A DNA stretch of 64,000 nucleotides from contig NC_018016.1 of the NCBI RefSeq assembly GCF_000265465.1, positions 1,273,501 through 1,337,500 of the forward strand, read 5' to 3'. Of the stretch, positions 35,372 to 42,987 are shown one piece after another; positions within the stretch are counted from its first letter, which is position 1; each line of letters begins with the position of its first letter. The position numbers and the translations under genes are program-made. This stretch comes from Ornithobacterium rhinotracheale DSM 15997. Lineage in GTDB: Bacteria > Bacteroidota > Bacteroidia > Flavobacteriales > Weeksellaceae. The notes below the pieces were generated by a model. That model was not told where the DNA came from. It ran no database searches and saw only the letters and a program-made list of their open reading frames with translations.

Positions 35372-35429
35372 ATGTCTAAATATTAATCAATATCAATTAA
35401 CAAGTATCAATTTTTTAAAATTAAATTTT

Positions 35430-36431
35430 ATGAAAAAAAGTATTTTACTTTTATCGGTTTTAGCAATGGGTGCAAGTCTTTATGCTCAGCAAGACCAAGG
35501 AAGAGTGGGGATAAATACCACAAAGCCTAAAGCTACTTTAGACATTAGTAAAGAGGGCGTAGATGACGCCAAAGGACTACTCATACCACGCCTTACGGCA
35601 GACGAAGTGAAAACAATGACCGATGCCAACAAGGTAGGCTTAGACCAAAACTCACTACTCCTTTATGTAACACAACCATTTGCAGACACTAAAAACAAAA
35701 CAGGCAAGTATGAGCTGATAGACCAAGCGGGCTACTACTATTACGATGCTAAAGATAACGGTGGAAAGTGGAAAAGAATGTCTGAATCTGAAAGTTTATG
35801 GGAAAATGATGCATCAGCAAAAGTAGCTAAACTTAAAACCTTATCAGATGGAACTACTGAAAGAGCGGATGATAAAAATATTTTTGTAAGAGATAATGGC
35901 TATTTTGGAATTGGGACTAAACCTAATACTTTTTTTCATCTATCCACTGAATCAATTAATTATGGCAATGACATAGTATTTGATTATTATAATGCTGAAC
36001 CAAATGATCCTTTAACATTCTTCATTTCGCGATTTAATGGTCCGAAAAATTCTCCTAATGATATAAGTAAAGGTGATTACTTATTTAATATTTATACTCG
36101 AGGTTTAGTTAATAATTTTATGACGAGATTATCCACTTTAGGTATGCGCTATCAAGGAGATGGGACTTCAAAGTTATCTGATTTTTATATCGGCGTATCA
36201 GGAGAAATTAATGATATTTATATCAAAGAGGATCATAGAGTTGGTATAGGAACCGTAACTCCCACAGAAAAATTAGATGTAGATGGCAATGTACGTGTGC
36301 GTGGAGAAAGTAGCGATTTAATAGGATATCACAAATCTTGTAAAAATGTAGGTACTATCACTTATAATCAAAAGGATAATAATTTCTATGGTTGTACCTC
36401 AAGGGGGTGGGAGCAATTGAATGTAAATTAA
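35430..36431 (+). CDS. Secreted surface protein with fibre-like repeats
   Basis: This is a 333-residue exported protein. The signal peptide (1-20, ending LYAQ) is followed by QDQGRVGINTTKPKATLDIS, very like the start of the FISUMP protein at 324. Related motifs recur as GYFGIGTKPN and HRVGIGTVTPTEKLDVDGNV, the type of repeat found in phage-tail-fibre-like and adhesin stalk proteins. The C-terminus has two Cys (HKSCKNVGT and YGCTSRGW) that could form a disulfide. No peptidase S74 domain or T9SS C-terminal domain was recognised. The frame is open upstream to 35172, but the ATG at 35430 with its signal peptide is the clear start. It is followed 40 bases later by an HU-family gene. Confidence 0.8.
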   Translation: MKKSILLLSVLAMGASLYAQQDQGRVGINTTKPKATLDISKEGVDDAKGLLIPRLTADEVKTMTDANKVGLDQNSLLLYVTQPFADTKNKTGKYELIDQAGYYYYDAKDNGGKWKRMSESESLWENDASAKVAKLKTLSDGTTERADDKNIFVRDNGYFGIGTKPNTFFHLSTESINYGNDIVFDYYNAEPNDPLTFFISRFNGPKNSPNDISKGDYLFNIYTRGLVNNFMTRLSTLGMRYQGDGTSKLSDFYIGVSGEINDIYIKEDHRVGIGTVTPTEKLDVDGNVRVRGESSDLIGYHKSCKNVGTITYNQKDNNFYGCTSRGWEQLNVN

Positions 36432-36471
36432 TACGATAGGAAATTAATATAGCCGTAAAAAATACAGAAAA

Positions 36472-36855
36472 ATGAGTATCAAATACAAAGTAATCGAGAG
36501 AGGAGAGCCAGGTGTAAAGGGCGGTGGTACTAAGAAATACTACGCCTCACCCAATATGAGCGGAGAGCTAAGCCTCGAGGGGCTTACCAAAGCCATTGAG
36601 AAGATTAGCACGGTGAGCGGTGCAGACATTCGCGCGGTGCTGTATGCCTTAGTAGATGTGATGGATGGCGCTTTAGCCGAAGGGCAAATCGTCCGTTTGG
36701 GCGAGCTGGGGAGCCTGCGCACAAGTTTTAGTAGCGAGGGCAAGTCCAAAGCCGAGGAGGTAAACGCCACAAGCATCAAGAACCCCAAAGTGATTTTTAC
36801 CCCAGGCAAAAACATTAAAAAGACACTCGCTAGCCTCACCTACGAGAAGCTCTAA
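36472..36855 (+). CDS. HU-family (HU-HIG type) DNA-binding protein
   Basis: This is a 127-residue protein of the Bacteroidetes HU variant family. The HU core is recognisable in LTKAIEKISTVSGADIRAVLYALVDVMDGALAEGQIVRLGELGSLRTSFSSEG, with a C-terminal VIFTPGKNIKKTL segment. Such proteins bend or coat DNA. It is probably cotranscribed with the surface gene 40 bases upstream, repeating the surface/HU arrangement at 324-3279. Whether it acts globally or on the locus itself is unknown. Confidence 0.85.
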   Translation: MSIKYKVIERGEPGVKGGGTKKYYASPNMSGELSLEGLTKAIEKISTVSGADIRAVLYALVDVMDGALAEGQIVRLGELGSLRTSFSSEGKSKAEEVNATSIKNPKVIFTPGKNIKKTLASLTYEKL

Positions 36856-36860
36856 AAACT

Positions 36861-36891
36861 TATAGCTATAAAATAAATTTTTATAGCTATA
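36861..36891. repeat. Two copies of the palindrome TATAGCTATA
   Basis: Perfect 10-base palindromes at 36861-36870 and 36882-36891 sit in an inverted arrangement just after the HU-family stop codon. They may be a binding site or part of an extended hairpin. Confidence 0.55.
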
Positions 36892-36896
36892 AAAAT

Positions 36897-36945
36897 AAAT
36901 CCTATGCTTATAAAATTACAAACTTATAGGCATAGGATTTTTTTT
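36897..36945. terminator. Terminator between the HU gene and the convergent MerR gene
   Basis: AAATCCTATGCTTATAA (36897-36913) pairs with 36924-36940, with one G-U pair, followed by a T-run to 36945. Confidence 0.8.
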
Positions 36946-36955
36946 AATATGAAAA

Positions 36956-37288
36956 TTAATCATCCAAGTAATTTTTTAATGCCAAAAGCTCTGCTTTTAT
37001 TTTTTCAAGTCTAAAGATAATAGAGGTTTCTTCCTCAACTTTTTCCTTGTTCTCTAAGGCGATTTTAGCCCCCTCGAGCGTGTAGCCTTTTTCTTTGACT
37101 AAATGATAAATGACTTTTAAATTTTGAATATCCTCTGGTGTGAAGTAGCGATTGCCCTTCCGATTTTTTTTCGGTTTTAAAATATCAAATTCTTTTTCCC
37201 AAAACCTTAATAGCGAAGCATTCACACCGAAGGCTTCAGCAACTTCGCTGATTTTGTAATACAATTTCTCGGGAAGTTCAATATTCAT
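36956..37288 (-). CDS. MerR-family transcriptional regulator
   Basis: This is a 110-residue protein with an N-terminal MerR winged helix-turn-helix (YYKISEVAEAFGVNASLLRFWEKEFDILKPKKNRKGNRYFTPEDIQNLKVI) and a short coiled-coil tail. There are no metal-binding Cys, and the protein is shorter than classical MerR. This type commonly sits beside an M23 peptidase gene in flavobacteria, as here; its regulon is unknown. Confidence 0.9.
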   Translation of the reverse strand: MNIELPEKLYYKISEVAEAFGVNASLLRFWEKEFDILKPKKNRKGNRYFTPEDIQNLKVIYHLVKEKGYTLEGAKIALENKEKVEEETSIIFRLEKIKAELLALKNYLDD

Positions 37289-37296
37289 TCTTTGGC

Positions 37297-38274
37297 TTAA
37301 TCTAGAGAGATATTCATTTGTCTGGAAGCTTTATAGAGCTCGTTAAATTCATCTGGACTCACCTCTTGATTAAAGAAGTGAATAGGGTCTACGCGTTCCC
37401 CATTTTTATGCACTTCGTAGTGCAAGTGCGGCCCCGAAGAAAGTCCTGTGCTACCCACAAAACCCACGACATCCCCTCTTTTCACCTTTTGCCCTGCTTG
37501 AGCTTTGATGCGGCTCATGTGTCCATAAACAGTTTCATAACCATAGCCGTGGTCTATAACAACCACATTCCCATAGCCTCCCGACACGCCAGCTTGTTTC
37601 ACCGTGCCATCGCCTGTGGCATAAATCGGAGTTCCAGGGCTTGCTGCAAAATCTACTCCCCAGTGCATTTTTCCGATTTTCAAAATAGGGTGAAGGCGCA
37701 TGCCGTAGCCAGATGCGATGTGTTTTAAATCTTTGTTTGCAATGGGTTGAATGGCTGGTAAATGACGAAACATTTCATCTTTCTTTTTTGCAGATTTCAC
37801 AATTTCGTCAAGGGATTTTGATTGAACGACCAATCTTTTATTAATGATGTCTAAGTTTTTGCTAGTTTCTTTGACCAATTCTCCATAAGTGAGCGAAGAG
37901 AAATCAGCGTAGCGATCTACACCTCCAAAACCTGCTCTTCTAATGTCTTTATCAATCGGAGCAAGTTCAAAAAACGAACGATACACATATTCGTCACGGT
38001 TTTCAAGATCTTCGAGTACTTTTTGAGTTTGTTTAAATTTTTTATTTAAAACTTTGTATTGTAGCTCCATTTTTTCGAGCTCGTTTGCCAATTTAGCCTG
38101 ATTTGCATTTTTGGGTTGAATCAAATAATGGTAGCCCAAGAAAATTCCAATACCAGAGAAAAATAAAGTAAGAAATATAACAGAAAATATTAATTTTGTT
38201 TTGCTTGATTTTTTAGATTCTACTGGGATGTATTCTCCCTTTTCAGAATCGTAATAAAAATGTTTTTTACTCAT
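37297..38274 (-). CDS. M23-family peptidoglycan endopeptidase
   Basis: This is a 325-residue protein with one N-terminal membrane helix (about 28-48), a coiled coil (about 55-95) and a C-terminal LytM/M23 domain with the zinc ligands in GMRLHPILKIGKMHWGVDFAA (HxxxxxxxD) and GPHLHYEV (HxH). It should cleave or remodel peptidoglycan cross-links from the periplasmic side, or act as a regulatory scaffold. All ligands are present, so it is likely active. It is cotranscribed with the MerR gene, 8 bases apart. Confidence 0.92.
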   Translation of the reverse strand: MSKKHFYYDSEKGEYIPVESKKSSKTKLIFSVIFLTLFFSGIGIFLGYHYLIQPKNANQAKLANELEKMELQYKVLNKKFKQTQKVLEDLENRDEYVYRSFFELAPIDKDIRRAGFGGVDRYADFSSLTYGELVKETSKNLDIINKRLVVQSKSLDEIVKSAKKKDEMFRHLPAIQPIANKDLKHIASGYGMRLHPILKIGKMHWGVDFAASPGTPIYATGDGTVKQAGVSGGYGNVVVIDHGYGYETVYGHMSRIKAQAGQKVKRGDVVGFVGSTGLSSGPHLHYEVHKNGERVDPIHFFNQEVSPDEFNELYKASRQMNISLD

Positions 38275-38303
38275 GGTAATATCAATTTATTGTAGTGAAT
38301 TGC

Positions 38304-38311
38304 TATCTTTG
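38304..38311 (+). promoter_or_regulatory. -7 box TATCTTTG of alaS
   Basis: A perfect TATCTTTG predicts a transcript start near 38318 and a leader of about 80 bases. No strong leader structure was recognised. Confidence 0.6.
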
Positions 38312-38395
38312 CAACCGCACATTTAACAAAGGAAAGATTTTTAATCTGCAAACCGAGTTAAAGAACTCTTAAAGCGTAATAAATAGAATTTTAAA

Positions 38396-41014
38396 ATGAT
38401 GAAATCTAACGAAATAAGAAGCAAGTTTTTAGACTTCTTCGCCTCAAAAAAACACGAAATTGTACCTTCCGCTCCGATTGTTTTAAAAGACGATCCTACC
38501 CTTATGTTTACCAATGCGGGAATGAACCAATTTAAAGATTTTTTTCTCGGTCATCAGCAGTCAAAATATCTGCGCATTGCCGATACGCAAAAATGTTTGC
38601 GTGTTTCTGGTAAGCACAATGATTTAGACGATGTAGGGAAAGACACCTATCACCACACCATGTTTGAGATGTTAGGAAACTGGTCTTTTGGGGATTATTT
38701 TAAAAAAGAAGCCATCGCGTGGGCTTGGGAATTGCTTACCGAAGTTTACAAAATCGATAAAAATCAGATTTATGTTACCGTTTTTGAAGGAGACAAAGAA
38801 GATGGCACCCCCTTTGACCAAGAGGCCTACGATTGTTGGAAAGAACATATAGATTCAGCTAGAATTTTAAACGGAAATAAGAAAGATAATTTCTGGGAAA
38901 TGGGAGCAAGTGGCCCATGTGGCCCGTGTTCAGAAATCCATGTAGACATTCGCCCGCTGGAAGAAAGACAAAAAGTAGATGGGAAAACTTTAGTAAATAA
39001 AGATCACCCGCAAGTTATCGAAGTTTGGAATTTGGTATTTATGGAATTTAACCGTAAAGCCGATGGTAAATTAGAAAAATTACCAGCCAAAAATGTGGAC
39101 ACAGGAATGGGCTTTGAGCGTCTTTGTATGATTTTACAAGGCAAAACTTCTAACTACGATACCGATATTTTTGCTGGCTTAATTAAGCAGTTAGAGCAAA
39201 TTTCTGGTGTAAAATATGGTCAAGATGAAAAAACAGACATTGCAATTCGCGTGATTGTAGACCATGTGCGTGCAGTTTCATTTGCTATTGCAGACGGGCA
39301 ATTGCCGTCTAACAACGGGGCAGGGTATGTAATTCGCAGAATTTTGCGCCGTGCGATTCGTTATGGTTTCACTTTCCTAAATCTTAAAACTGAATTTATT
39401 TATAAATTAGTTAATACGCTAAAAGATGAAATGGGCGAAGCCTTTCCAGAATTGGAAAAACAATACGATGTCATCAAAAATGTAATTAAAGAAGAAGAAA
39501 GCTCGTTTCTTAAAACTTTGGACAATGGGCTATTGATTCTTGATTCGATGATTGCCAGCGTAAAAGACAATAAATTAAGCGGAGCTAAAGCCTTTGAATT
39601 ATATGATACCTACGGATTTCCGTTTGATTTAACTCAGCTGATAGTTGCCGAAAAAGGAATTTCTGTGGACGAAGCGGAATTCGAGAAAGAATTGGCAAAA
39701 CAAAAGCAGCGTTCCAAAAATGCCGCAAGCCTTAAAACAGATGATTGGGTGGTGCTTTCAGACGAAGAAGAGCAAGCTTTTGTAGGGTACGACAGTACAG
39801 AAGTAGAAGTGAAAATCGTAAAATACCGCAAAGTAGAAAGCAACAAAAAAACATTTTATCAATTAGTGTTCAATGTTACGCCATTCTATGCAGAATCGGG
39901 CGGACAGGTGGGCGATAAGGGAACGCTAATTGCTAGCAATGGAGAGCGAGTAAACATTATCGATACCAAAAAAGAAAACAATCTTAGCGTGCATGTCGCG
40001 GAAGAGCTTCCAGCCGATGTAAATGCACAGTTTAAGGCTGTTGTGGCAAAAGATTTACGCCAAAACACCATGGCAAATCACTCAGCTACACACTTGCTGC
40101 ATCAAGCCTTACGCCAAATTTTGGGCACGCATGTAGAGCAAAAAGGCTCTAAAGTAGATGCCAAAAACTTGCGTTTTGACTTCTCGCACTTTAAGAAATT
40201 ATCGCCAGAAGAAATTTTGGAGGTAGAACAATTTGTAAACGAAAAAATCAAAGAAAAAATTGCGTTGCAAGAGTTCAGAAGTATTCCAAAAGAAGAAGCT
40301 TTGGCTAAAGGTGCGATGGCACTTTTTGGCGAAAAATATGGCGACAAGGTTCGTTTGATTCAGTTTGGCGAGAGCAAAGAGCTTTGTGGTGGAACACATG
40401 TGCCAAACACAGCAGATATTTGGTATTTTAAAATCGTGAACGAATCAGCGGTGGCTGCGGGAATCCGTAGAATCGAAGCTATCACAGGAGCCGAAGCACT
40501 TGAATATTTTAAAACCAATGAGGAAGAATTACGCCAAATTCAATCTCAATTAAATGTAAATAAAGAGCCGATGAAAGCGGTAGTTTCGTTACAAACCGAG
40601 AACGAAAAACTAAAAGCTGAAATCGAGCAATTAAAACGCGAGCAAGCCAAAGGCGTGAAACAGGAATGGAAAAATAAAATCGAAATCATAAATGGTGTAA
40701 ATGCGATTTTTGCCCGTGCAGAGATGGACAATGCTAGCATCAAAGATTTACTTTTTCAGTTAAAATCTGAAGTAGAAAACGCTTTTATCGTTGTGGCAAA
40801 TCTTTACGAAGGAAAAGCTACAATTTCTGTGGGGATCAGCGATGAATTGGCCAAAGAAAAAGGACTGCACGCAGGAAACTTGGTGCGCGAATGGGCGAAA
40901 GAAATCCATGGCGGCGGTGGCGGACAGCCTACTTTTGCTACGGCAGGAGGTAAATTGCCCGAAGGTCTAGATAAAGTCTTGGTTTTAGCTAAAGAAAAAA
41001 TTCAGAATTTGTGA
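38396..41014 (+). CDS. alaS: Alanyl-tRNA synthetase
   Basis: This is an 872-residue class II synthetase that charges tRNA-Ala. The catalytic core has [15 protein letters not shown] and [14 protein letters not shown]; the editing domain has the zinc-binding [11 protein letters not shown] and CGGTHVPNT; the C-terminal DHHA1-like region has [17 protein letters not shown]. Its length is normal. Two consecutive ATGs (38396 and 38399) are possible starts. A cognate tRNA-Ala gene lies in the rRNA operon at 63327. Confidence 0.98.
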   Translation: MMKSNEIRSKFLDFFASKKHEIVPSAPIVLKDDPTLMFTNAGMNQFKDFFLGHQQSKYLRIADTQKCLRVSGKHNDLDDVGKDTYHHTMFEMLGNWSFGDYFKKEAIAWAWELLTEVYKIDKNQIYVTVFEGDKEDGTPFDQEAYDCWKEHIDSARILNGNKKDNFWEMGASGPCGPCSEIHVDIRPLEERQKVDGKTLVNKDHPQVIEVWNLVFMEFNRKADGKLEKLPAKNVDTGMGFERLCMILQGKTSNYDTDIFAGLIKQLEQISGVKYGQDEKTDIAIRVIVDHVRAVSFAIADGQLPSNNGAGYVIRRILRRAIRYGFTFLNLKTEFIYKLVNTLKDEMGEAFPELEKQYDVIKNVIKEEESSFLKTLDNGLLILDSMIASVKDNKLSGAKAFELYDTYGFPFDLTQLIVAEKGISVDEAEFEKELAKQKQRSKNAASLKTDDWVVLSDEEEQAFVGYDSTEVEVKIVKYRKVESNKKTFYQLVFNVTPFYAESGGQVGDKGTLIASNGERVNIIDTKKENNLSVHVAEELPADVNAQFKAVVAKDLRQNTMANHSATHLLHQALRQILGTHVEQKGSKVDAKNLRFDFSHFKKLSPEEILEVEQFVNEKIKEKIALQEFRSIPKEEALAKGAMALFGEKYGDKVRLIQFGESKELCGGTHVPNTADIWYFKIVNESAVAAGIRRIEAITGAEALEYFKTNEEELRQIQSQLNVNKEPMKAVVSLQTENEKLKAEIEQLKREQAKGVKQEWKNKIEIINGVNAIFARAEMDNASIKDLLFQLKSEVENAFIVVANLYEGKATISVGISDELAKEKGLHAGNLVREWAKEIHGGGGGQPTFATAGGKLPEGLDKVLVLAKEKIQNL

Positions 41015-41055
41015 TATTTTGCTGATTTGATGTTTTTATTTAGCTATTAAATTAA

Positions 41056-41472
41056 TTGAAGAAAACTTTAAAAATAATCATTATAAGCTCTGCCCTGTTG
41101 TTGGGTGGAGCTTTGTTATTTATTTACAGCAATTACAATCCGTCAAAATTTGATTTTTTTCCGCAATGTCCGAGCTATACATGCTTTCATTTGTATTGTC
41201 CAGGTTGCGGTGCACAAAGAGCGATTTTTCAATTATTAAACTTTAATTTTAAAGAAGCTTTTTCATACAATCCGCTGATGGTAATTCTCTTGCCTTTAGT
41301 GGCTTATGCGGCTGTTTTAAAGGTTTTAAATTTTATTTTAGGCACCCATTATCGTATAAAATTATTCAATAATTCTATTTTTATCAAAGCCCTTTTGGTC
41401 TTGGTTTTAATCTATTTTATGGCAAGAAATGTAGAAATTCCAGGTTTTGAGTTTTTGCGTCCGCCACAATAA
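41056..41472 (+). CDS. DUF2752 membrane protein
   Basis: This is a 138-residue protein with three hydrophobic segments (about 6-25, 75-95 and 112-128) and the conserved DUF2752 core CPSYTCFHLYCPGCGAQRAIFQLLNFNFKEAFSYNPL, which carries four Cys. The function of the family is unknown. The start codon is a TTG at 41056, with no ATG nearby in frame; it lies 41 bases after alaS. Confidence 0.85.
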   Translation: MKKTLKIIIISSALLLGGALLFIYSNYNPSKFDFFPQCPSYTCFHLYCPGCGAQRAIFQLLNFNFKEAFSYNPLMVILLPLVAYAAVLKVLNFILGTHYRIKLFNNSIFIKALLVLVLIYFMARNVEIPGFEFLRPPQ

Positions 41473-41544
41473 TGATGGTTGAATTTTGTTTTTCAAACAT
41501 AAAGTCATATCTTAGATAAATCGAATCTTTAAAATAGATAAAAA

Positions 41545-42387
41545 ATGATAAAAGCATCAGAATTACCATTAAACCCCGACGGGGGCGTATATCACCTAAA
41601 TTTATTACCAGAAGATATTGCCGATACCATCATTTTGGTAGGCGATCCAGAGCGAGTGGCACGAGTTTCTAAATTCTTTGATGAGGTAGAAATTCAAAAA
41701 CACAAACGCGAATTTGTTACGCATACAGGAACCAAAAACGGAAAAAGATTAACGGTGCTATCCTCTGGGATTGGGACAGATAATATTGATATTGTTGTAA
41801 ACGAGCTCGATGCACTTGTTAATGTAGATTTGAAAACAAGAGAAATCAAAGAGAATAAAAAATCTTTGCGTTTAGTGCGTTTCGGAACATCAGGAACCGT
41901 GAATCCGTCGATTAAAGCAGGTGATTTTGTAGCGTCTCGTTACACTGCAGGATTCGATGGGTTGATGAATTTTTATCCACAACACCAAAATTCACAATTT
42001 CAGGAGAAATTTTTAAAAGATTTTAAATACGATAGCATTCGCCCGATGGTCTACACTTCGGAATGCGATGCCGATTTGCTCGAGTTGTTTAGAGATCATG
42101 TAGTGGTGGGCAATACGGGCTCAATGTCTGGATTCTACGGCCCTCAAGGACGCCAAGTGCGATTGCAATCGCTGGACAATGATTTTCTAGACCATTTGCA
42201 CGCGTGTGGATTAGATAATTTCGAAATGGAAACCTCAGCCATCTATTCATTTGCCAAAATGCTAGGACATCATGCCTTGTCGCTCAATTGCATTATTGCC
42301 AACCGCACCACAGGCGAATTTTTGGAAAGTTACAAAGAATCTGTAGACCAAATGATTGAACTTGGTTTAAACATTTTGACTAAATAA
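41545..42387 (+). CDS. Nucleoside phosphorylase (PNP/UDP family)
   Basis: This is a 280-residue enzyme of nucleoside salvage, cleaving a nucleoside with phosphate. Motifs include the phosphate-binding VGDPERVARVSKFF, SSGIGTDNIDIVVNELDAL, RFGTSGTVNPSIKAGDFV and the ENFEMETSAI-like segment FEMETSAIYSFA, which binds the ribose. Uridine phosphorylase-like specificity is plausible but not certain. Confidence 0.9.
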   Translation: MIKASELPLNPDGGVYHLNLLPEDIADTIILVGDPERVARVSKFFDEVEIQKHKREFVTHTGTKNGKRLTVLSSGIGTDNIDIVVNELDALVNVDLKTREIKENKKSLRLVRFGTSGTVNPSIKAGDFVASRYTAGFDGLMNFYPQHQNSQFQEKFLKDFKYDSIRPMVYTSECDADLLELFRDHVVVGNTGSMSGFYGPQGRQVRLQSLDNDFLDHLHACGLDNFEMETSAIYSFAKMLGHHALSLNCIIANRTTGEFLESYKESVDQMIELGLNILTK

Positions 42388-42407
42388 ATTAAACATTAAA
42401 AAATATG

Positions 42408-42440
42408 AAATCGCAGGGATTTTGCTCTGCGATTTTTTTT
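42408..42440 (+). terminator. Terminator after the nucleoside phosphorylase gene
   Basis: AAATCGCAG (42408-42416) pairs with CTGCGATTT (42427-42435), followed by T. Confidence 0.8.
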
Positions 42441-42457
42441 GGACTAAAAACTCCGAT

Positions 42458-42488
42458 TTGTGATTTGAGCAAAACTTTTGTAATTTTG
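42458..42488 (+). promoter_or_regulatory. Promoter of the Cys-rich protein gene
   Basis: TTG (42458-42460), 20 bases, then TAATTTTG (42481-42488). The predicted start falls at or next to the ATG at 42496, implying a leaderless or near-leaderless mRNA. Confidence 0.7.
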
Positions 42489-42495
42489 CCGTCCC

Positions 42496-42876
42496 ATGCA
42501 AAAGTTTTTGGCACTAATATTCTCAATTTTAATCGTTTTTGCTCCAATGGAAATTTGGGGGCAGGCGGGGAATATTTCGCCTAATCATCATAGCCAAAAA
42601 ACGATGAGTTGTTGTGCTATGAAGCAACACACCAACCAAAAATCTTCTACCAAAGAAACTAAAAAATGTTGCGATACCAGCAAGAAATGCAACAACGATT
42701 GTGGCAAAAAGGCTTGCACGAGCCATGTGCCTACGGTTTCTTTTAAAAAATCAGAAAATCATTTTAAAGGATTTTTGCCTAAAATTCAAGAGGGCAAAAA
42801 CAAACATTTCATGTACCAAGATTTGAGCGTACAGCAACTTTGCTACGCCATTTGGCAACCGCCTAAAATTAAATAA
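42496..42876 (+). CDS. Small secreted Cys/His-rich protein, probably metal related
   Basis: This is a 126-residue protein with a signal peptide (about 1-23, ending IWGQ) and eight Cys after it, in SCCAMK, KKCCDTSKKC, NNDCGKKACTS and QQLCYA, plus several His (NHHSQ, QHTN). I do not recognise a named family. The Cys pattern and position 111 bases upstream of a TonB receptor with a heavy-metal-associated domain suggest metal binding, most likely copper or a similar soft metal. That is inference from context. Confidence 0.65.
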   Translation: MQKFLALIFSILIVFAPMEIWGQAGNISPNHHSQKTMSCCAMKQHTNQKSSTKETKKCCDTSKKCNNDCGKKACTSHVPTVSFKKSENHFKGFLPKIQEGKNKHFMYQDLSVQQLCYAIWQPPKIK

Positions 42877-42987
42877 ATCATATTTTCAAATATTTTTTTT
42901 CGATGATTAAAAATCATTGAAAATATCATTTCTTTCCCGTTTCTGGGAAGGAGCAAAAGCATTTATTTAATTTTAAAAAATCGAAGA

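Noticed and set aside
35268..35429. N-terminal extension of the surface protein from the TTG at 35268
   Set aside because: The signal peptide begins at the ATG at 35430. The extension crosses the terminator and would bury the signal sequence; it is of interest only as a possible phase-dependent fusion.
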